Origin: a virus
Virus record (IMG/VR): IMGVR_UViG_3300044800_000291
Location: 1 to 27,691 of that record
Length of the DNA stretch: 27,691 bases
Direction: 5' to 3' (one strand)
A program made the position numbers and the translations under genes. Below, in pieces: positions 1 through 7,262 of this stretch (its first letter is position 1; each line of letters opens with the position of its first letter). The notes beneath the pieces are model-generated. The model was given only the letters and a program-made list of their open reading frames with translations, did not search any database and was not told the origin of the DNA.

Positions 1-1010
1 GCCTGCGCCGCGGCGCACTCGCTCGCAATCGCGTCGGCCTTGACCGTGACGCCATAGCCGGGATTCACCCGCCGCCAGGTCGCCTCGAGCGTCCAGTCTT
101 CCTTCGGCTCGGCCTCGAAAATCACCGGGAGGTAGGTCTCGTCGGGGATCGTGCCGCTCTGCACTTGGCGGGCGTAGCCCCACTCTTCGTAGCAGATCGA
201 CTCGTCGTCGTCGCCGGCGGTGGTGATCATCAGGAGCACCGGCTGCCGGCGCTTCACCATACCGCGCTGGAGGATCTCGAAGAGCTCGCGGGTCCGCTGG
301 GCGTGGAACTCGTCGAAGATGAGCCCGTGCACGTTGAACCCGTGCTTCGAGGGGGCGTCGGCCGAGAGCACACGGTAGGTCGAGCGGGTCGCCGGCACGG
401 TGATGGCTCGCCTCAGGACCTCGGACCGCCCGGAGAGCTCCTCGTCACCCTCGACCATGATCTTCGCCGTGTCGAACACGATGCCCGCCTGGTCGCGATC
501 GGCGGCGGCCGAGAAGATCTCGGCGCCCTCCTCGCCGTCGCAGAACGTCAGGTAGAGGCCGACGCCCGCGCCCAGTGGGGACTTCCCGGAGCCCTTGGGG
601 ACGGCGAGGAAGACCTTCCGGAAGCGCCGGAGTCCGTCCGCCGCCCGCTTCCAGCCGAAGAGGGGCCGGATAACGAGCAGGTCCTGGTAGGGGAGGAGCA
701 CGAACGGCTGGCCGGTGGGGAACTCCTCGCTCGGACCGAACTCTCCCTTGTGGTGCTTCAGGAACGTCGGGAAGAAGTCCGCGGCGAGCTGGGCCGCGTC
801 CGGGTCGTAGTAGTAGCGGCCGTGGTGCGACTCCCAACGCCGGCGGGCGGCGACCCAGGACGCCTCGAGCTTCAGGGTGACGCCGGGGAAGAGATCCCAG
901 GGCGCGAGGCCGTCACCCCACCAGCCGCGGCTGGTGGGACGCGGCGCGCGCGGTCGCGCGGCGGCGGGCCGGGCCCGCTTACGCTTTCTGCTGACCGCCG
1001 GGGATCCCAA
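1..1010 (-). CDS. terL: Phage terminase large subunit (partial, runs off left edge)
   Basis: This is the ATPase/nuclease motor that packages DNA into the procapsid. About 336 codons are visible, and the C-terminal nuclease lies beyond position 1. Translating the minus strand gives a Walker A motif VPKGSGKS (around 605-580), a Walker B motif LIFDEFH (around 340-320) and the coupling motif MITTAG (around 235-220). This is the layout of HK97-type Terminase_1 large subunits. The N-terminal part contains WWGDGLAPWDLFPG, typical of the lead-in to this family. No ATG lies in frame near the start. The first plausible codon is TTG at 1010, which would overlap the small terminase gene by about 30 bases, and a later GTG or TTG cannot be excluded. 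It is the last gene in view of the leftward late operon, directly after the small subunit. The identity is secure; the start is not. Confidence 0.93.
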   Translation of the reverse strand, partial: MGSPAVSRKRKRARPAAARPRAPRPTSRGWWGDGLAPWDLFPGVTLKLEASWVAARRRWESHHGRYYYDPDAAQLAADFFPTFLKHHKGEFGPSEEFPTGQPFVLLPYQDLLVIRPLFGWKRAADGLRRFRKVFLAVPKGSGKSPLGAGVGLYLTFCDGEEGAEIFSAAADRDQAGIVFDTAKIMVEGDEELSGRSEVLRRAITVPATRSTYRVLSADAPSKHGFNVHGLIFDEFHAQRTRELFEILQRGMVKRRQPVLLMITTAGDDDESICYEEWGYARQVQSGTIPDETYLPVIFEAEPKEDWTLEATWRRVNPGYGVTVKADAIASECAAAQ

Positions 1011-1449
1011 AGAACCGCTTCCGCCTTTCGTCTGCCGGGTCCGCCCGCTTCGCCGCCTTCACGCCACTCCGGCGGGAGGGGGTTAGACCGATCTCCGCCG
1101 CGTGCTGCCGGTGCTGCGTGCGCAGCTTGTTGACGTGACCCTCCCACTCCATCCGCATCTCGTCGCGCAGGGCGCAGCCCGCCACGCGCTTGGTCCAGGC
1201 CTCGAGCTCGCCCGTCAGCTGGCAGTAGGTCTTGAAGACGGCCATGTCGCCGACCGTCAGAACGCCCTTCGCCACCAGCTCCGGTGCCAAGCGGTTCCAC
1301 TCCGCGGCAGCCCTGCCCGTCAGGTCGGTCGGACAGGTTGTCTCGGCGACCGCGAGTTCTGGCTCATCGTGGTTGAGGGCGCGCTTCCCGGGGTTCCCTC
1401 GAGCGATCTTGAGGGCCGTGGGCTGCGGGGCAGGGCCTCGCTTACCCAT
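979..1449 (-). CDS. terS: Phage terminase small subunit, P27 family
   Basis: This 156-aa DNA-recognition subunit of the terminase begins MGKRGPAPQPTALK, the characteristic N-terminus of P27-type small terminases (Terminase_4). The GNPGKR segment and the W/L-rich helical core (EWNRLAPEL, then KTYCQLTGELE) also fit. The C-terminal tail is basic (RRSGVKAAKRADPADERRKR), as expected for a protein that contacts DNA and the large subunit. The ATG at 1449 overlaps the stop of the preceding HNH gene, so translation is probably coupled; the upstream GGGTGA is a weak ribosome site. Its 3' end overlaps the large terminase. The HNH-TerS-TerL order is classical for HK97-like packaging modules. Confidence 0.93.
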   Translation of the reverse strand: MGKRGPAPQPTALKIARGNPGKRALNHDEPELAVAETTCPTDLTGRAAAEWNRLAPELVAKGVLTVGDMAVFKTYCQLTGELEAWTKRVAGCALRDEMRMEWEGHVNKLRTQHRQHAAEIGLTPSRRSGVKAAKRADPADERRKRFFGIPGGQQKA

Positions 1450-1933
1450 TTCTGGTCACCCGCAGGTTTCGTCCAGGGCTTGGGAGGCAATTACCTGCGG
1501 CCGCGCGCGCGAAGCTGGCGCCGCGGTCAGACAATATGTCCCCTAGCTCTTTACCCACCCCCCCTATGGCGCGCCCGAACCCGCCGTCTCGCGTCGCGGT
1601 CTTCCGATCGTGACAGGGCTTACTCATCGCGCGCCAGTTCGTGCGGTCCCAGAAGAGCATCCGATCACCGCGGTGCGGGATGATGTGATCGACCGTCGTC
1701 GAACGCCTCGGCTTCTCCGCCTCCTGGCAATCCGCGCACTCGCAGAACGGATGCTCCTTCAAGAAGGCGCGTCGCGCCGCGTCCCAACGGGCGTCGTAGC
1801 CTCGCTTCGCTGCGGACGGCCGCGCCGCATCCTGGCGCTGCCGCCATTCCCGGCGATGCGGTGCGCAGAAGCCGTCCTTTGCAGACGTCAGCACTCGGCA
1901 ACCCGCGCCGCGACAGGGGCGCTCCGTGGGCAT
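1442..1933 (-). CDS. HNH endonuclease beside terminase
   Basis: A 163-aa HNH nuclease. HNH proteins coded next to the terminase commonly act in DNA packaging or maturation in HK97-type phages; that role is inferred here from position. Visible are a first Cys/His cluster (CRGAGC..., CAPHRREW) in the N-terminal 30 residues, a CxCxxC zinc site near residues 64-69, the VDHI core at 81-84, the central N at about 99 and the final CHDRKT at 107-112. This is the complete HNH signature. I place the start at the ATG at 1933, which overlaps the stop of the kinase gene as TGATG; a longer reading upstream runs in the shadow of that gene. The stop overlaps the start of the small terminase. Confidence 0.88.
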   Translation of the reverse strand: MPTERPCRGAGCRVLTSAKDGFCAPHRREWRQRQDAARPSAAKRGYDARWDAARRAFLKEHPFCECADCQEAEKPRRSTTVDHIIPHRGDRMLFWDRTNWRAMSKPCHDRKTATRDGGFGRAIGGVGKELGDILSDRGASFARAAAGNCLPSPGRNLRVTRNG

Positions 1934-2472
1934 CAGACGATGCTCCCGACCCGGCGCGCCTTGAGGCCAGGGCGTGGCAAGCACAGGCGGTCCGATGAGT
2001 GGGCTGGCAACCGGGGAACTTCGCCGCACTCGTCCATGACCGTGTCCAGTGGGCTGGGTTGATACCGCGTCCACCAAGAGCGAATGGCCTCCTCGGTGGC
2101 CCGCCACGTCTCCCGTGGACGGTGGGAGCACTGTCGCAGGCGGCGTACGCACTCTCTGGCGGCGACCTCAAGGACGACCACCCGAGCGTCGCATCGCTCC
2201 CGAAAGTCCTCCCGCTGCCTGCGCAACGGAGCGGCCCGGATGATGACCGTCGGTACATGTGCTCCAATGGCATGGTCAATCGCCGCTCGGAACGCTGTCT
2301 CGACCTGTGGGGCGACGACGCCGTCATAGGCCGCACGCGCGTGCAGCGGCAGTCGCGTGATGCGGGCGTAGAATTCATCCCAGTCGAGAACCGGCAGATC
2401 CATGGTGCCAGCCAGGGTCGTCTTTCCCGAGCACGGAGGCCCGCAGAGGACCGTCAGCGCGACGCTGCCCAT
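1933..2472 (-). CDS. P-loop (AAA_33-like) kinase
   Basis: A 179-aa protein opening directly with a beta strand and Walker A loop (VLCGPPCSGKTT, residues 9-19), followed by PVLDWDEFY, VPTVIIRAAP and a C-terminal arginine-rich lid region. This is the layout of small zeta-toxin, polynucleotide-kinase or AAA_33-type phosphotransferases, which in phages often act on nucleic-acid ends or nucleotides. The substrate cannot be told from sequence. The ATG at 2472 overlaps the connector stop (TGATG) and its own stop overlaps the HNH start, so it is embedded in the coupled late operon between the head-tail connector and the packaging genes, an unusual place for a kinase. The P-loop is clear; the exact family is less so. 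Confidence 0.75.
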   Translation of the reverse strand: MGSVALTVLCGPPCSGKTTLAGTMDLPVLDWDEFYARITRLPLHARAAYDGVVAPQVETAFRAAIDHAIGAHVPTVIIRAAPLRRQREDFRERCDARVVVLEVAARECVRRLRQCSHRPRETWRATEEAIRSWWTRYQPSPLDTVMDECGEVPRLPAHSSDRLCLPRPGLKARRVGSIV

Positions 2473-3107
2473 CAGGCGAACTCCGGTTCCCATTGCGAGC
2501 GATGGGTGTCCATGAGTCCGTCGTAGAGCGGCAGGCGCGTCAGGGCGGTGACCGCATCGGCCTCCCGATTCACGTACAGCGACGCCACGAGCATCAGCAG
2601 CGCCTGCCGGATCATCTGCGGGATCGCCCCGCGCGAGGCGACGCCGGCGATATAGGTGATGGTGACGGCGTTCGGGACCGGTCGCGTGGGCGGCCAGAAG
2701 AGACCGTACACGGGCACGATGCGCGCCGCAGGCTGGGCGTGGGTGTCCACCGTATAGAGCGAGGGACTGACGGTCTGCGCCGCACCGTTCACATCGAGGT
2801 ACGCCACACTCGAGACCGAGACCAAGGGCGGGCGCGGCAGGCGGATCTCCCAGCACGGGAACCGCGTCAGGTAGAGCACCCATGTCTGCGTGAGGAGCGC
2901 CTTCGACAACTGCTCCTCCATTGCCTCACGCGCCCCGACGATGAGACTCTGCAGGTAGGCATCGTCGCCCGGCACGTCCGGATCCATCTTCCCGTGATCC
3001 CGCACCTCGTCGATCGTCACGGGCTCGAAGGTCGGGTCCACCGTGCGCTGCAGCGCCCATTCGATCGGGAAGCGGCGGTAGTCCATCACCGGCCTGGGGT
3101 AGGTCAT
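2472..3107 (-). CDS. Phage head-tail connector (phiE125 gp8/gp6-like)
   Basis: A 211-aa protein with the pattern of head-tail connector proteins. It has an N-terminal EPVTIDEVRDH segment, then a helix (DDAYLQSLIVGAREAMEEQLSKALLT), the TWVLYLTRFP...IRLPRPPLVSVSSVAYLD strand region with the PRPPL turn, the NAVTITYIAG motif, and a C-terminal helix IPQMIRQALLMLVASLYVNRE. These match the phiE125 gp8 family. It would sit on the portal ring as an adaptor for tail attachment. The start at 3107 is fixed by an ATGA overlap with the previous gene. Connectors usually follow the capsid gene; here one precedes the small terminase, so the order is somewhat rearranged. Confidence 0.85.
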   Translation of the reverse strand: MTYPRPVMDYRRFPIEWALQRTVDPTFEPVTIDEVRDHGKMDPDVPGDDAYLQSLIVGAREAMEEQLSKALLTQTWVLYLTRFPCWEIRLPRPPLVSVSSVAYLDVNGAAQTVSPSLYTVDTHAQPAARIVPVYGLFWPPTRPVPNAVTITYIAGVASRGAIPQMIRQALLMLVASLYVNREADAVTALTRLPLYDGLMDTHRSQWEPEFA

Positions 3108-3646
3108 CGCGGCTCCACGCGGATGGTGAGGGCGCGGTCGTCGGTGCGACCCTGGCTCGTAACGATGCGGTTCCGGAGCGTGTAGACCTGGCCCTTCGTG
3201 CCGGCGGAGACGAAGATCGTCGCGATCGCACCCACCAGCGTGGCCTTCGCCGCCGAGGCGCCCGTCTGTGCGCCGCCGACCGTGAAGACGACCACGACGC
3301 CCGTCCCATCGTCCAGGGTGAAGTGGTCGGCGTCCGGCGCGGCGAGGACCTTCGCGGCGCCGACCACCGAGGGCGTTGAGGTTGTCCCCAGAATCGAGAT
3401 GCTGTCGCCGGCGAGGAATCCATGCCCCACCGCGGCGAGTTGGTTGGGTCGCGTCCCGTCCGTGCCGATGAAGATGTTCGTGATCGACTTCAGCGGTGGC
3501 GTGCCGAGCGCCAAGGCCGTGCCGGCGCTGTCGCCGCCTTCGATCGCCCAGGCACTCGAGAGGATCGTCTCGCCGGCCGCCAAGTACGCGGTCCAGTCCT
3601 CGGAGTAAGTGAGGACGGCGTCTGGATCCTTGAGGTAGACGCTCAC
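3104..3646 (-). CDS. Probable phage structural protein, beta-rich
   Basis: A 180-aa protein beginning VSVYLKDPDAVLTYSEDWTA and ending in a long beta pattern (GTKGQVYTLRNRIVTSQGRTDDRALTIRVEP). The KDP-DAxLxY...W opening with a closing QVYTLxNRIxTxxGRTxDRxLTIRV segment is a recurring arrangement in phage head/tail modules, usually annotated hypothetical and suggestive of an immunoglobulin-like or jelly-roll strand set. Between these parts is a glycine-rich insert (residues about 75-130) that may be a decoration loop. The start is a GTG at 3646 overlapping the HNH-AP2 stop as GTGA, and the stop overlaps the connector start. A virion role is inferred from position and composition only. Confidence 0.65.
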   Translation of the reverse strand: MSVYLKDPDAVLTYSEDWTAYLAAGETILSSAWAIEGGDSAGTALALGTPPLKSITNIFIGTDGTRPNQLAAVGHGFLAGDSISILGTTSTPSVVGAAKVLAAPDADHFTLDDGTGVVVVFTVGGAQTGASAAKATLVGAIATIFVSAGTKGQVYTLRNRIVTSQGRTDDRALTIRVEPR

Positions 3647-4137
3647 GCAACCACGCCCTTCGGAAGCGGGTTGAGCCACGCGAAGGCGCCGTACATCCTG
3701 GCAGCCTCGCGGTTGTATGCACGCGCCGCATCGATCTCGCCTGCGAATCGACCGATCAGGCGCTGGGGACCGGCGTCTCGGATGCGGGCGCGCCACGGCC
3801 TGAGACCGTGCCCATGGTTTCCATCGTAGCTCACGCCCTTATAGCGGGATGCGCGACCATAGGGCCGTGTGTTCCAGATGTTCTGCTGGTGGGTGCACGT
3901 GCGAAGATTTGCCTTGCGGTTGTCGAGCGAATCGCCATTGGCATGGTCGACTTCGTGGCCCGACGCTGGCTTCCCGATGATCGCGTGATGCATGAGAACC
4001 AGCGACGGCCCCGTTCCAGTCGCTGCGTATCGCTTTCCGCGGCTGCGGTGGAGGCGCCACCGCCGGTCGCGCAGGCGAGAAACGTCCTCGTCGTCAACGA
4101 TGGTGCGGGCTCCGCCGAACAGCTCAATGACAGCCAT
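3643..4137 (-). CDS. HNH homing-type endonuclease with AP2 DNA-binding domain
   Basis: A protein of about 164 aa with two recognisable parts: an HNH_3-type nuclease core (SGHEVDHANGDSLDNRKANLRTCT, then HQQNIWN, residues about 58-92) and a C-terminal AP2 domain (SRYKGVSYDG, PWRARI, IGRFAGEIDAARAYNREAARMYGAFAWLN). Such HNH-AP2 proteins are typically free-standing mobile endonucleases that spread by cutting cognate sites lacking the gene. It sits in the late operon after the only appreciable gap (about 90 bases, holding a strong hairpin), consistent with later insertion. The ATG at 4137 follows GGGAGGGTG; a GTG at 4140 is the alternative. The stop overlaps the next start. Confidence 0.88.
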   Translation of the reverse strand: MAVIELFGGARTIVDDEDVSRLRDRRWRLHRSRGKRYAATGTGPSLVLMHHAIIGKPASGHEVDHANGDSLDNRKANLRTCTHQQNIWNTRPYGRASRYKGVSYDGNHGHGLRPWRARIRDAGPQRLIGRFAGEIDAARAYNREAARMYGAFAWLNPLPKGVVA

Positions 4138-4156
4138 CACCCTCCCGAATGCGCGC

Positions 4157-4188
4157 GGGGTCCGCCCCCACGCATGGGAGCGGACCCC
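4157..4188 (-). other. Strong intergenic hairpin, possible attenuator
   Basis: A perfect 9-bp inverted repeat (GGGGTCCGC / GCGGACCCC) with a further CCC/GGG pairing inside and a loop of 6 bases. It lies in the gap between the zinc-ribbon gene and the HNH-AP2 gene. No T-tract follows on the minus strand, so it is not a canonical intrinsic terminator. It could attenuate, stabilise mRNA or mark the edge of the inserted endonuclease gene. Confidence 0.6.
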
Positions 4189-4229
4189 GGAAGGTCCTCA
4201 ACGTCTTTGACTCCACCGAATCTAAAGCC

Positions 4230-4451
4230 TCACGCCGCTGGCCGCAAAAGGCGCACGTACACCCGCTCGCCACATTGGGGACAGCAGCCCCCGACGTCGC
4301 CCGGGCGGGTCGCCTCGTCCGGACCCAGGGGTTGCGAGAGCAGCAGCCCCGGACCGTCCGTGACGTGCAGCGCCTCGCTCCGGCAGCGGGGGCAGGCCAC
4401 GGTGACGATCTGCGTCACGCGACGGGGGGAAGCTGCCCCGTCCTGGCTCAC
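4230..4451 (-). CDS. Small zinc-ribbon protein
   Basis: A 73-aa protein with two CxxC pairs, ACPRC at about residue 20 and CPQCG at about residue 57, making one four-cysteine zinc ribbon. The start is a GTG at 4451 overlapping the preceding stop as GTGA, in keeping with its neighbours. It probably binds nucleic acid or protein; the specific role is not recognisable. It is followed by the hairpin at 4157-4188, so it may be the last gene of the upstream half of the late operon. Confidence 0.7.
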   Translation of the reverse strand: MSQDGAASPRRVTQIVTVACPRCRSEALHVTDGPGLLLSQPLGPDEATRPGDVGGCCPQCGERVYVRLLRPAA

Positions 4452-4705
4452 GACGGCACCGGCAGGCTGAGCGACTTCCGGAGGGCGCGCGCCTCGGCGG
4501 TGAAGCGGATCAGCACGAGACCCGTCAGGCGCTCGACCTCATGCGTGCCGTTCTCGTCGTCCGGAATCATGTGGCCCCGCTCGTCGTGCGCGATGACGTC
4601 CACCCAGCCCTCGCTGTCATCCGCCTCGACCGCGTCGTCGACCCGCTCGCCATCGAGGAAGACGTAGCACCCATTGGCGCCTGGCTCCAGAACCTTGATC
4701 CTCAC
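4448..4705 (-). CDS. Small late-operon protein, unknown
   Basis: An 85-aa protein starting with GTG at 4705 (GTGA overlap with the previous stop). It begins VRIKVLEPGANGCYVFLDGERVDDAVEADD and continues with an acidic, beta-rich segment (GWVDVIAHDERGHMIPDDENGTHEVERLTGLV). The pattern suggests a small beta barrel or sandwich. I do not recognise the family. Its reality rests on the overlap at both ends and sensible composition. Confidence 0.65.
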   Translation of the reverse strand: MRIKVLEPGANGCYVFLDGERVDDAVEADDSEGWVDVIAHDERGHMIPDDENGTHEVERLTGLVLIRFTAEARALRKSLSLPVPS

Positions 4706-5403
4706 GCGACCTTCTTGTGCGGCTGCGGGGGCGCGATCCCGTTCAACTTCCAAAGGCGGTAGACCGTGTGGAAGGAGACGCCGGCGGCCGCGGCCACCCG
4801 GATGCCGCTCCAGTCGGGGTGCTCGCGGCTGAGCAGCAGGACGCGGTCCTTGATCGGATACGTCTTCCGCAGGCTGCGGTTCCCCAGATTGAAGCGGATC
4901 GCCGGCTTCGGACCGGTGCGCGGCGCCGGCGCCAGGACGGCCGGGTGCCGGCAGTCCCAGCACTGGTTCGGGGGATGACCCTTCTTCGCGTGCAGGAAGT
5001 CCTTGTGGCACCCCGTGCAGTTGCGGGTGTGCGCCTCGGTCCAGCGCCGCTTCGTGCAGTCGTCGCAGGCCTTGGCATGTGGGGCGATCGCGGCGCCACA
5101 ACCACACCGCTTCGAGGGCTTCACCGCCGGCGCGGCGCAGTGACTGCAAAGGTGCTTCCGGAGGGCCACCGGCTCCTTCTTGCACTTCCGGCAGAGCCGC
5201 ACCACGCGATGAGGCGTAAGGCGCGCGCGGAGCTGCGCCACCTCGCGCTGCAGCGCCTCCAGTTCCGGCCGACACTTCGGGCAGACCTCCACGCGCTGGC
5301 CGTTGCCGTCGGTGTCCTGGACCAGCTCCGTGCGGATCCCCCGATACAGGACACAGAGCCAGCAGATGGGCCGGACGTCGGGCGGTAAGTCGGCCTTCTT
5401 CAT
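4702..5403 (-). CDS. Cysteine-rich multi-zinc protein with C-terminal HTH
   Basis: A 233-aa protein starting at the ATG at 5403 (ATGA overlap). It carries a series of CxxC-type pairs (CWLC, CPKC, CRKC, CSHC, CGCG, CDDC, CTGC, CWDC), indicating several consecutive zinc ribbons, and an early helical stretch (LEALQREVAQLRARL) that may be a short coiled coil. The C-terminus has a clear helix-turn-helix pattern (WSGIRVAAAAGVSFHTVYRLWKLNG). It is probably a DNA-binding regulator or recognition protein. The phage role is unknown; a late regulator or a packaging accessory are possible. The first translated bases overlap the stop of the preceding gene. Confidence 0.7.
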   Translation of the reverse strand: MKKADLPPDVRPICWLCVLYRGIRTELVQDTDGNGQRVEVCPKCRPELEALQREVAQLRARLTPHRVVRLCRKCKKEPVALRKHLCSHCAAPAVKPSKRCGCGAAIAPHAKACDDCTKRRWTEAHTRNCTGCHKDFLHAKKGHPPNQCWDCRHPAVLAPAPRTGPKPAIRFNLGNRSLRKTYPIKDRVLLLSREHPDWSGIRVAAAAGVSFHTVYRLWKLNGIAPPQPHKKVA

Positions 5404-5591
5404 GCGCCGGGATTCTCCTCCCATGGCTCGCGCGGCTTGTCCTTCTGCGAATCCGTGATCTGGCGCGCGGAGGCGTAGCTCTGGGTGAGACCGACGGCCG
5501 CCATCATCGGCACGCCTTTCTCGAGCAGTTGGCGGAGATAGAGGGCGGCGACCTCCGCGTCCTCGATGATCTTCTCGGTCGGGATGCTCAT
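5400..5591 (-). CDS. Small late-operon protein, unknown (63 aa)
   Basis: A 63-aa protein starting MSIPTEKIIEDAEVAALYLRQLLEKGVPMMAAV. It is an amphipathic helical peptide with an acidic C-terminal tail (REPWEENPGA). The start at 5591 and the stop both overlap neighbouring genes as ATGA. The family is not recognised. Its size and helical nature resemble the small accessory proteins scattered through phage operons. Confidence 0.6.
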   Translation of the reverse strand: MSIPTEKIIEDAEVAALYLRQLLEKGVPMMAAVGLTQSYASARQITDSQKDKPREPWEENPGA

Positions 5592-5890
5592 GCGCCGGAC
5601 CCGCGCATGGGATCGAGCCCCTCCCTGACGCACGCCAGGTTCGGCAGCAGCAACTTCTCTTGTGACTGCGCCAGTACATGCAGCTTTCCCCCACCGTCGA
5701 GGATGACGATCTTGCGGTCCGCGTCGAAGATGCCTTTCAGAGCCATCCCTATCGAATACATCGTCTCCTTGGACAGCCGCTGCTCGACCTCGACGACGAT
5801 GATGTCCGTCGGACTGCATTCGATCCGGCGAACGTCCAGATCGTGCTCGGTGAGCCGCCAGAGAGCGCGGAGCCGCGCGACTAGGTTCAT
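5588..5890 (-). CDS. Small late-operon protein, unknown (100 aa)
   Basis: A 100-aa protein starting MNLVARLRALWRLTEHDLDV. Its alternating pattern (TDIIVVEVEQRLSKETMYSIGMALKGIF, then RKIVILDGGGKLHVL) predicts a compact alpha/beta fold with a repeated strand-helix-strand. The ATG at 5890 overlaps the previous stop, and AAGGCGG lies just upstream as ribosome site. No family recognised. Confidence 0.62.
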   Translation of the reverse strand: MNLVARLRALWRLTEHDLDVRRIECSPTDIIVVEVEQRLSKETMYSIGMALKGIFDADRKIVILDGGGKLHVLAQSQEKLLLPNLACVREGLDPMRGSGA

Positions 5891-6351
5891 GCGACCGCCT
5901 TTCCGGATGGTGATGCTCTCAGGAGCTTGTTGCTGATGAAGAACTCGGAGTCCAGCTGGGTAGGCTGCACGTCGATGTGTTCCATCCAGAGCCGCTGCGC
6001 GGTGGCCTTCAGGTCCACGCCCGGGTAGCGCCGGCGCCAGACGGACTTCGGGGTCGTCTCGACCTCGGTGTGGTGGCCTCCGCACATCGGCACCGCCGAG
6101 TGGTCGGCGCCGGCGTGGGACTGCTTCACCGTGTGATGGTGGGTCACCGCGAAGAGGCAGGGCGACAGTCCCCGCAGGGTGCAGGGGAGCGTGTCGATCC
6201 ACGCCAGGTAGGCGGGGTCGCGGTCCCCCTCGAAGAGGTGGCCGCCCTTCGCCCGCAGCCGGGTGCGCCGCGCCAGCCAGGCCCGCGTCTGCAGCCGCTT
6301 CCCGCCGGCGCGAAGGCGGGTGTACCGCTTCAGCCAGCCGCCGCGCTTCAC
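5887..6351 (-). CDS. HNH-like / DUF968-type nuclease candidate
   Basis: A 154-aa protein with a basic N-terminus (KRGGWLKRYTRLRAGGKRLQTRAW, then LARRTRLRAKGG) and a Cys/His core: C57 and C65, VTHHHTVKQSHAGADHSAVPMC (residues 69-90) and GGHHTEVE. The histidine pair, the A(D)xxAVPMC segment and the terminal HH are the arrangement of the DUF968/Ref-type branch of HNH nucleases found in phages, which act in recombination. Translation probably begins at the GTG at 6351, overlapping the previous stop as GTGA. It is the third HNH-type protein in this operon, but its sequence differs from the others. Confidence 0.65.
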   Translation of the reverse strand: MKRGGWLKRYTRLRAGGKRLQTRAWLARRTRLRAKGGHLFEGDRDPAYLAWIDTLPCTLRGLSPCLFAVTHHHTVKQSHAGADHSAVPMCGGHHTEVETTPKSVWRRRYPGVDLKATAQRLWMEHIDVQPTQLDSEFFISNKLLRASPSGKAVA

Positions 6352-6572
6352 CACGGCCCCATGGAGTTCGTGTGGCCGAGCATGACGAGCGGTGGCGGCG
6401 CCGGCTTCGGCGGAACTCGCGACTCCCCCGGCAGCCAGATCCCTGCGGCATGGAAGTCCTCGAGGAGCAACTGATCGTAGTCCGTCAGCGCCTCCTCGGC
6501 GGCGCCATGCGGCCACGGTGCCGGTGGCTCGACGTCCCCGATGCCGGGCGGCCGGAAGCGATTGATGCTCAC
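6348..6572 (-). CDS. Small late-operon protein, proline-rich, unknown
   Basis: A 74-aa protein starting with GTG at 6572 (GTGA overlap). It is proline-rich (RFRPPGIGDVEPPAPWPHG, then VPPKPAPPPLVM) with one central helix (EEALTDYDQLLLEDF). No domain recognised. It is accepted as real because start and stop both form the overlaps seen throughout this operon. Confidence 0.55.
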   Translation of the reverse strand: MSINRFRPPGIGDVEPPAPWPHGAAEEALTDYDQLLLEDFHAAGIWLPGESRVPPKPAPPPLVMLGHTNSMGPW

Positions 6573-7105
6573 GGCGTCAGCTCCCCGTCACGCACGCACC
6601 AGCGCTTGTCCACGATGAGGCGATGGGCGCGGATCGCGGCGAAGTCGGTGATCCGCACGGCCCCGTCCTGCAGCCCATAGGATTCGAGGTGCAGTAAGCC
6701 GGTGACAGCGGCGGCCAATTCCATGGGCTCGCACTCGACCAGACTGCGCCGTGATACCTGGTCAGCGATGGCGGCGGCGGCGAGGTTGAGGAGCGTCCCT
6801 TCGGCATGGTGCAATGTCTGGTAGAGCTTCTGAATGTCCGCGACCGAGAAGGCGAGCGCCGCGCCGATCGTGAGGCTCTTCCCGTCTCGCGTGGTCACCG
6901 TCTGCGTCGAGATGTCCACCAGCCGCAGCCGGTTGCTCTGGCGGTACACGACGTCGAGGTACGGAATACGGAGATGGACGCCGGGGCCGAGAACAGCCTG
7001 CCGGCGCCCGGCACGCACGCGCAGGCCCTGCTCCCAGGGCATGATGATCACGGCCCACACGAAGAGGCGGCCGAAACGCTCGAGGAGTTGCCAGAGGGTG
7101 CTCAC
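6569..7105 (-). CDS. SPFH/Band 7 domain protein, phage-encoded
   Basis: A 178-aa protein with a short hydrophobic N-terminal segment (RLFVWAVIIMPWEQGL) followed by an SPFH (stomatin/prohibitin/HflK) core. This includes GRRQAVLGPGVHLRIPYLDVV, the VDISTQTVTTRDG strand pair, then LTIGAALAFSVADIQKLYQ, and the helix with ADQVSRRSLVECEPMELAAAV. GPGxHxxxP and TxDG are diagnostic. Family members form membrane-associated oligomeric rings and often regulate proteases. A late-phage role could be head or membrane related, but that is speculation. GTG at 7105 is preceded by GGAAGGA at a suitable distance. It is the first gene of the leftward late operon, whose promoter must lie in 7106-7260; I see no consensus promoter there. 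Confidence 0.82.
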   Translation of the reverse strand: MSTLWQLLERFGRLFVWAVIIMPWEQGLRVRAGRRQAVLGPGVHLRIPYLDVVYRQSNRLRLVDISTQTVTTRDGKSLTIGAALAFSVADIQKLYQTLHHAEGTLLNLAAAAIADQVSRRSLVECEPMELAAAVTGLLHLESYGLQDGAVRITDFAAIRAHRLIVDKRWCVRDGELTP

Positions 7106-7192
7106 GCAGTACCGTCCTTCCGGGGCGCGCCGCGCGTGGCCGCTCCGTGGCCACTTCCGGAACGGTTTCGGACGCGCTTCGGGGATGCGGCG

Positions 7193-7225
7193 GGGTGTTC
7201 TTCCTCTACGCGCGGGTGTTTTCCC
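7193..7225. repeat. Pair of direct repeats beside att, candidate integrase arm sites
   Basis: GGGTGTTCTTCC (7193-7204) and GGGTGTTTTCCC (7214-7225) are near-identical and spaced 21 bp apart, two helical turns, just beside the tRNA-derived core. Tyrosine integrases bind such arm-type repeats flanking the core in attP. Confidence 0.45.
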
Positions 7226-7262
7226 GAGGAATCCGATACCTGTACCGGGGAGTCTGTGCCTG

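Noticed and set aside
165-1133. Long plus-strand frame of 322 codons at the left edge
   Set aside because: It is the mirror of the terminase genes; its product is Arg/Gly/Val-rich with no motif, while the minus strand gives clear terminase motifs.
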